Assembly (NCBI GenBank): GCA_963710865.1
Contig: CAVQBR010000002.1
Location: forward strand, 868,001 to 932,000
Source of the DNA: PRDV01 sp963710865
Lineage (GTDB): Bacteria; Babelota; Babeliae; Babelales; Babelaceae
DNA length: 64,000 nt
Direction: 5' to 3'
Part shown: positions 60,245 to 64,000 of the stretch, piece by piece
How positions within the stretch are numbered: position 1 is the stretch's first letter
How the letters are laid out: every line of letters starts with the position of its first letter
Translations under genes and position numbers: made by a program
Notes under the pieces: model-generated
Databases searched by the model: none
What the model saw: only the letters and a program-made list of their open reading frames with translations
What the model was told of the DNA's origin: nothing

Positions 60245-60768
60245 ATATGCTTGAGGAAAAGCTTTCTAAAAAATATGCAAAGGCATTTATTGCGGTGTTT
60301 CATGAGAAGCTCTCATTAGAGGTTGCTGAGCGTATTGAGTCGGTAGCAGAATTCTTACGCCGGCAGCGCTCGGCGCTTTTTTACGTGCAACTGTCAGCAT
60401 TTGATAATGAAGCAACGAAAAAAAAGCTCCAGCAATTACTTCATGCATTTGGTTTACAAGAGCTCTTTACGAGTCTTATTGATTTGCTTGTTGAGCAGAA
60501 ACGCATTTCTCTGTTGCCCAGAGTTATGGATCATATTGTGCAACTTTCCCTGGAAAAGAATAATATAATGCGATTTACGATTGAATGTGTTATACAATTG
60601 ACAATGGATGAACTCGTTTCGATAAAAGAGTATCTTGCCCGGAAAACGGGTAAAAAAGTTATCTGCCAAATTAAGCGGAACCCTGACCTTATAGCAGGGC
60701 TTAAGGTGTATAGTGAAACGGTCGGCTTTGAACAGTCGATACAGAAATATCTCAGAGCATTAGAATAA
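60241..60768 (+). CDS. atpH: ATP synthase F1 subunit delta
   Basis: 175 residues. N-terminal helical bundle with SKKYAKAFIAVF (9-20), a classic delta start; later LLVEQKRISLLPRVMDHI (84-101), and a C-terminal LIAGLKVYSET segment matching the conserved GG-type end. It joins F1 alpha to the b stalk. It starts inside an ATGA overlap with the previous gene and ends 8 bp before atpA. Confidence 0.92.
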   Translation: MNMLEEKLSKKYAKAFIAVFHEKLSLEVAERIESVAEFLRRQRSALFYVQLSAFDNEATKKKLQQLLHAFGLQELFTSLIDLLVEQKRISLLPRVMDHIVQLSLEKNNIMRFTIECVIQLTMDELVSIKEYLARKTGKKVICQIKRNPDLIAGLKVYSETVGFEQSIQKYLRALE

Positions 60769-60776
60769 GGAATACT

Positions 60777-62276
60777 ATGGAGCTGAAAACAACCGACCTC
60801 GTTTCGTTATTTGAAAAATCTTTAGCGCATATTCCCAAAGGGGATTTGGAAGAAGTTGGATTTGTTGTGCAAGTTGGTGATACTTTTTGCAAAATTCATG
60901 GCCTTAACAGAGCTGTCTATGGAGAGCTGATAGAGTTTGATGGCGGAAACAAGGGTATCGTCATGAACCTAGATGAGGATTATGTATCGGTATTTCTTAT
61001 TGATGCCCAACTTCCTGTAACTGAGCTTGAACTTGCACGTCGTACTGGCGGTGTCTTTAAAGCACCGGTAGGGATGGGGCTCCTCGGCCGAGTCTTGGAT
61101 GCCCTCGGGCAACCTATTGACGACTTAGGGCCGCTTGAATATCAAGAACTGCGACCAACAGAAGTAGTTATTCCAGGGATTATTGAACGCTCACCGATCA
61201 ATGAATCGCTTGAAACAGGAAAACTTGCGATCGATGCTCTTGTTCCGATAGGAAAAGGACAGCGTGAGCTTATCATAGGTAATAGGGGTTCAGGAAAGAC
61301 CTCTCTTGCCATCGATACTATTATTCACCAGAAAGGTAAGAATGTTTTTTGTGTCTATGTCTCTATAGGACAACGACAAGCCAATCTTGCTCGTATAGTG
61401 AGATTGCTCGAAGAAAAAGGAGCGATGAGCTATACAGTTATTTTAAGTGCCGATGCAAGTGAGGCTGCCCTTGATAGGTATATTGCACCGTATGTGGCAT
61501 GTACCATAGCGGAGTTTTTCAGGGATCAAAAGCAAGATGTGCTTATTATCTATGATGATTTAAGCAATCATGCTATTGCTTACCGTGAAATGTCCCTCCT
61601 TATGAGACGAGCCCCTGGCCGGGAAGCCTATCCTGGAGATGTGTTTTATCTTCATTCTCGCCTTCTTGAACGGGCAGGAAAGCTTGCTCGTGGAGGTTCG
61701 ATTACCGCACTACCAATTGTACAAATCCAAGGTGATGATATTACTGCGTATATACCGACTAATCTTATTTCGATTACTGATGGGCAGATATTCTTAGATA
61801 CAAAGCTCTTTAATCAAGGTATTCGGCCTGCAGTGAATGTTGAGTTATCGGTGTCACGAGTTGGGGGTGCTGCACAAACTCGTGCTATTAAGCAGATGAC
61901 GCAGGCACTACGCTTAGAGTTAGCCCAGTATCATGAGCTCGTGAGTTTCTCTCAGTTTGGTACTGAGCTTGATGTATTGTCTCAAAAACGACTTGCTCGC
62001 GGGCAGCTTGTCTACACGCTTCTGAAACAAAAACAGTATGTTACGTATTCATTTGTAGATCAAGCGCTTATGCTCTTTCTCTTTCAAGAAGCGTATTTAG
62101 ATGCGCTTCCCTTAAAAGATGTTCCTCAGTTTGTAGCACAATTTGTGAGCTATGTTAACTCTGTATATGCAGAGCTCTATACGTCGATATTTACGACAGG
62201 AGACATAACTGTTGAACAACGGCAACAGTTGCGTACGATTGCGCAGGAATTTTCAAGCTTATTTGTACCTCTATAA
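60777..62276 (+). CDS. atpA: ATP synthase F1 subunit alpha
   Basis: A 499-residue protein of normal length. The P-loop reads GNRGSGKTS near 168-176, where most alphas have GDRQTGKT; it keeps the Gly, Lys and Thr needed for nucleotide binding. The arginine-finger segment VELSVSRVGGAAQ near 353-365 is intact, as is the PAVNVELSVSRVG stretch. It is followed by a tRNA gene, not by gamma, beta and epsilon, so the operon is split. Confidence 0.97.
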   Translation: MELKTTDLVSLFEKSLAHIPKGDLEEVGFVVQVGDTFCKIHGLNRAVYGELIEFDGGNKGIVMNLDEDYVSVFLIDAQLPVTELELARRTGGVFKAPVGMGLLGRVLDALGQPIDDLGPLEYQELRPTEVVIPGIIERSPINESLETGKLAIDALVPIGKGQRELIIGNRGSGKTSLAIDTIIHQKGKNVFCVYVSIGQRQANLARIVRLLEEKGAMSYTVILSADASEAALDRYIAPYVACTIAEFFRDQKQDVLIIYDDLSNHAIAYREMSLLMRRAPGREAYPGDVFYLHSRLLERAGKLARGGSITALPIVQIQGDDITAYIPTNLISITDGQIFLDTKLFNQGIRPAVNVELSVSRVGGAAQTRAIKQMTQALRLELAQYHELVSFSQFGTELDVLSQKRLARGQLVYTLLKQKQYVTYSFVDQALMLFLFQEAYLDALPLKDVPQFVAQFVSYVNSVYAELYTSIFTTGDITVEQRQQLRTIAQEFSSLFVPL

Positions 62277-62299
62277 GAATATAGTATACTGATAACTAG

Positions 62300-62376
62300 G
62301 TGCCCGTAGCTCAGTTGGATAGAGCAACGGATTTCTAATCCGTAGGTCGTAGGTTCGAATCCTACCGGGCACACCA
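62300..62376 (+). tRNA. tRNA-Arg (anticodon UCU)
   Basis: Acceptor stem GTGCCCG (62300-62306) pairs with CGGGCAC (62366-62372), followed by A and an encoded CCA. The D arm, anticodon stem ACGGA / TCCGT and T arm AGG-TTCGAAT-CCT are all complete. The anticodon TCT is at 62334-62336 and reads AGA/AGG codons. Confidence 0.97.
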
Positions 62377-62493
62377 TCAAATCCAAATCTACCAAAAGAT
62401 TCATTAAGGCAGCAAAAAGTATGGGCTTTTGCAGGATCTGTTGAGTATGGTATCGTGGAAGGATATCTCTCAATTAATTGAAAGGAAAAGATC

Positions 62494-62985
62494 GTGACCT
62501 ATTCTTACGTTAACCTTGTGGCCTTCGCAATGCTCACTGCTGTTACTCAGCTGTGCGCTCTGCCTCGTTTTGCTCCCTTAAATCAGGGGCGGATGCAGCG
62601 AACTGCGTCTCTCGAATCTGATACCTGCGGATGGGGACAGCTCATTATTCTTGAAGGTGACAAAGCTATTCAGTATAAAGATGTTATCATCTGGGTTGGT
62701 GCTACAAACTCACAAGCAAAGAAATGGGATTGGACTCTTAGTAACACGAGACATAATCCTGGCATTCAGATTGCTGATATACAGCAATTTATTGATCAAG
62801 TAGACGAAGTTATCCTGACCCGTGGGGTAGACTTGATTCTTCAAGTTCCTCAGACGACCATTGATTGGGTGCGATCAAAAGGCAAGGTATGTCATGTGGG
62901 AGAAACACCTCAAATGATTGAACTGTACAATCGGTTGGTTGATCAAGGTAAGAAAGTCGGTGGATTATTCCATTCGACCTGTTAA
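62494..62985 (+). CDS. Exported Mth938-like (AAMDC/DUF498) domain protein
   Basis: 163 residues. GTG 62494 follows AAAGGAA. Residues 1-22 are a signal peptide (ending LCALP). The mature part is a single Mth938-like domain: GWGQLIIL, YKDVIIWVG, EVILTRGVDLILQVPQTTIDWV, then the hallmark end TPQMIELYNRLVDQGKKVGG-LFHSTC. Members are usually cytoplasmic or mitochondrial (NDUFAF3) with unknown or assembly roles, so the export signal is unusual. Confidence 0.82.
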   Translation: MTYSYVNLVAFAMLTAVTQLCALPRFAPLNQGRMQRTASLESDTCGWGQLIILEGDKAIQYKDVIIWVGATNSQAKKWDWTLSNTRHNPGIQIADIQQFIDQVDEVILTRGVDLILQVPQTTIDWVRSKGKVCHVGETPQMIELYNRLVDQGKKVGGLFHSTC

Positions 62986-63008
62986 TCGGATAGTCTCAAA
63001 AAAAACTT

Positions 63009-63031
63009 GGGCTGATGAACCTGTCAGCCCT
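63009..63031. terminator. Bidirectional intrinsic terminator
   Basis: Perfect 7-bp stem GGGCTGA / TCAGCCC. On the minus strand it is followed closely by a T8 run, making it a strong terminator for leftward transcription, beginning right at a minus-strand stop codon (63031). Confidence 0.85.
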
Positions 63032-63246
63032 TATTCTTTATCTATAACTCTAGTTTTTCTATTAAGTTTTTTAATCCGTGCGCGAAATTGATCTGGTGTA
63101 AGAAGTAACTGAGATAGTGCCTCTTGCTGAGAAAAAAATAGATGCCTCGAGCAAGAAGTGTTCTATCGTAACCGTGAAGGAATTTCATTCTCTCGTTGTA
63201 GCGCAAAATGCAACAGCCAGCAATTGAAATTTCGCAGTTTCAATGC
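63031..63246 (-). pseudogene. Probable remnant of a minus-strand gene
   Basis: One frame reads through 72 codons with a single internal TAG. The second half (RHLFFSQQEALSQLLLTPDQ, then FRARIKKLNRKT) has ordinary coding composition and its TAA abuts the terminator hairpin, as in a real gene end. A competing frame has an ATG at 63188 and 48 codons. No family recognised. Most of the 62986-63401 gap is thereby explained; the rest is empty. Confidence 0.35.
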
Positions 63247-63346
63247 TTAAATTATTTCATTAATGCTTTTCTTGACTGCATAGTTGATTTTTGACACCAC
63301 TTCTAAACTTTTTTCAAAAGTTTGCGATCTTTTAGCAAGCTGTGAG

Positions 63347-63374
63347 GGCCAAAGGAACTTACATTCCGTTGGCC
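63347..63374. terminator. Stem-loop after the alpha/beta hydrolase gene
   Basis: GGCCAAAGGAA pairs with TTCCGTTGGCC with one mismatch and a 6-nt loop, 28 bp beyond the hydrolase stop codon. It lacks a strong U run, so termination efficiency is uncertain. Confidence 0.5.
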
Positions 63375-63401
63375 TTGTATCGTTGCCCTGCGAATGGGTT
63401 C

Positions 63402-64000
63402 TTATTTAGCCAGCGTTGGTAGCAAACAAAATTCTTCGCACACTGGTGGTGTGGTCGGTGATTGGCAAACTTGTGGTGCAGGTGTCACATGTAAGTCGCA
63501 TATATCACAATCGCAGAGATCGTTGCATATAAACTTCTTTACCTCTTTGTTGAAACGTTGTACATCGGTCAAAAAGGGAAGATGGTTCTTATTACACAAT
63601 TCAAAAAGAATCGAATTAGGTATCTGTGATCGCAAGAAGAATGATTGTTCTATCGGCAGAGTTGAATCTATTCCACCATAGACGATGAGCGTCGGTATCG
63701 TAATGTTGCTTACTAGTAGGCGTAAGTCAGTATTGAGCGCGAAGTTTGTTAGCACAGCTGCAACATTACTACAGATCTCGCCTAAAAACATGCTACTGAG
63801 ATCGTTAACGAGTTTTGTAAGAGCTTCTGATGGACCGCATGGTCCGGCAGCGAGAGGTGCAAGTGATACCTCAATAAATGCAGGATAATTATTGCTAGCC
63901 AAACAAAGAAGGCAGTCAATATCATTTTGGCTCAATCCTACGTAGCAAACTCCTTCTGGAATATAAGCAGTTCCATCGACGAGGACGAGACGGCTCAACG
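63402..64000 (-). CDS. Alpha/beta hydrolase, C-terminal part (cut by window edge)
   Basis: The frame is open to the right edge; about 199 residues of the C-terminal portion are visible. SRLVLVDGTAYIP is the strand and turn after the nucleophile elbow. IPTLIVYGGIDSTLPIEQS carries the acidic residue of the triad (Asp), and CNKNHLPFLTDVQRFN the His. A Cys-rich, Pro-rich tail of about 45 residues (CNDLCDCDICDLHVTPAP) follows and is unusual; it suggests disulphides and export. Substrate unknown. Confidence 0.75.
   Translation of the reverse strand, partial: LSRLVLVDGTAYIPEGVCYVGLSQNDIDCLLCLASNNYPAFIEVSLAPLAAGPCGPSEALTKLVNDLSSMFLGEICSNVAAVLTNFALNTDLRLLVSNITIPTLIVYGGIDSTLPIEQSFFLRSQIPNSILFELCNKNHLPFLTDVQRFNKEVKKFICNDLCDCDICDLHVTPAPQVCQSPTTPPVCEEFCLLPTLAK

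Overview
The window reads as chromosome from a host-associated, reduced-lifestyle bacterium. The best fit is Candidatus Dependentiae (TM6), but this is inference from gene style and no marker gene in the window proves it. The reasons are: many short proteins with N-terminal signal peptides and no known fold; six large ankyrin-repeat proteins that also start with signal peptides; a secreted WD40-type and a secreted sialidase-fold protein; expanded AAA/PD-(D/E)XK ATPases; and a split ATP synthase operon. The genetic code is the standard bacterial one, with Shine-Dalgarno sites of the AAGGAG type and sigma70-like promoters.

Layout. 0-7.4 kb: a gene end, a secreted beta-propeller protein, an FAD-linked sugar-lactone-type oxidase, and three paralogous secreted proteins that arose partly through a visible 1.1-kb tandem duplication. 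7.4-12.6 kb: uvrB, a coiled-coil secreted protein, a serine beta-lactamase-fold hydrolase and a WD40-like protein. 12.6-13.4 kb: a tandem array of 155-157 bp repeats behind a strong promoter, with no convincing coding content, which could be a structured RNA. 13.4-23.2 kb: DUF378 protein, L-lactate dehydrogenase, a VanX-type dipeptidase, a secreted DOT1-like methyltransferase, a secreted thioredoxin reductase-thioredoxin fusion, two small membrane paralogues, an M3 peptidase, an MGMT-domain protein and a PafA-like phosphatase. 23.4-31 kb: a 909-residue ankyrin protein, a short RecO and an MscK-like channel.

31-36.2 kb is an AbiE (type IV) toxin-antitoxin locus. A complete IS21-family element with 8-bp target duplications sits between antitoxin and toxin. 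Three copies of a 57-bp palindrome, probably the antitoxin's operator, lie around it, one on the antitoxin start and one at each outer side. 36.2-43.2 kb holds an ABC-2 exporter, two AAA/nuclease-type ATPases (one behind a promoter embedded in a long palindrome), a GerMN protein and an amidase-fold protein lacking two of three zinc ligands.

43.4-53.6 kb is a cluster of five secreted ankyrin proteins. The last has lost its C-terminal end to an insertion carrying a TnpB whose RuvC-II glutamate appears to be replaced. 53.6-64 kb: RecD2 helicase, a secreted protein, a likely outer-membrane protein, a deoxynucleoside kinase, ATP synthase genes in the order c, b, b-like, delta, alpha (a, gamma, beta and epsilon are not here), tRNA-Arg(UCU), a secreted Mth938-domain protein and an alpha/beta hydrolase cut by the window edge.

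Functionally the window mixes housekeeping genes (nucleotide salvage, repair, ATP synthesis, osmotic release) with a large set of exported repeat proteins that would suit interaction with a eukaryotic host. Gene remnants, duplications and insertions show that the exported-protein parts are evolving fast.
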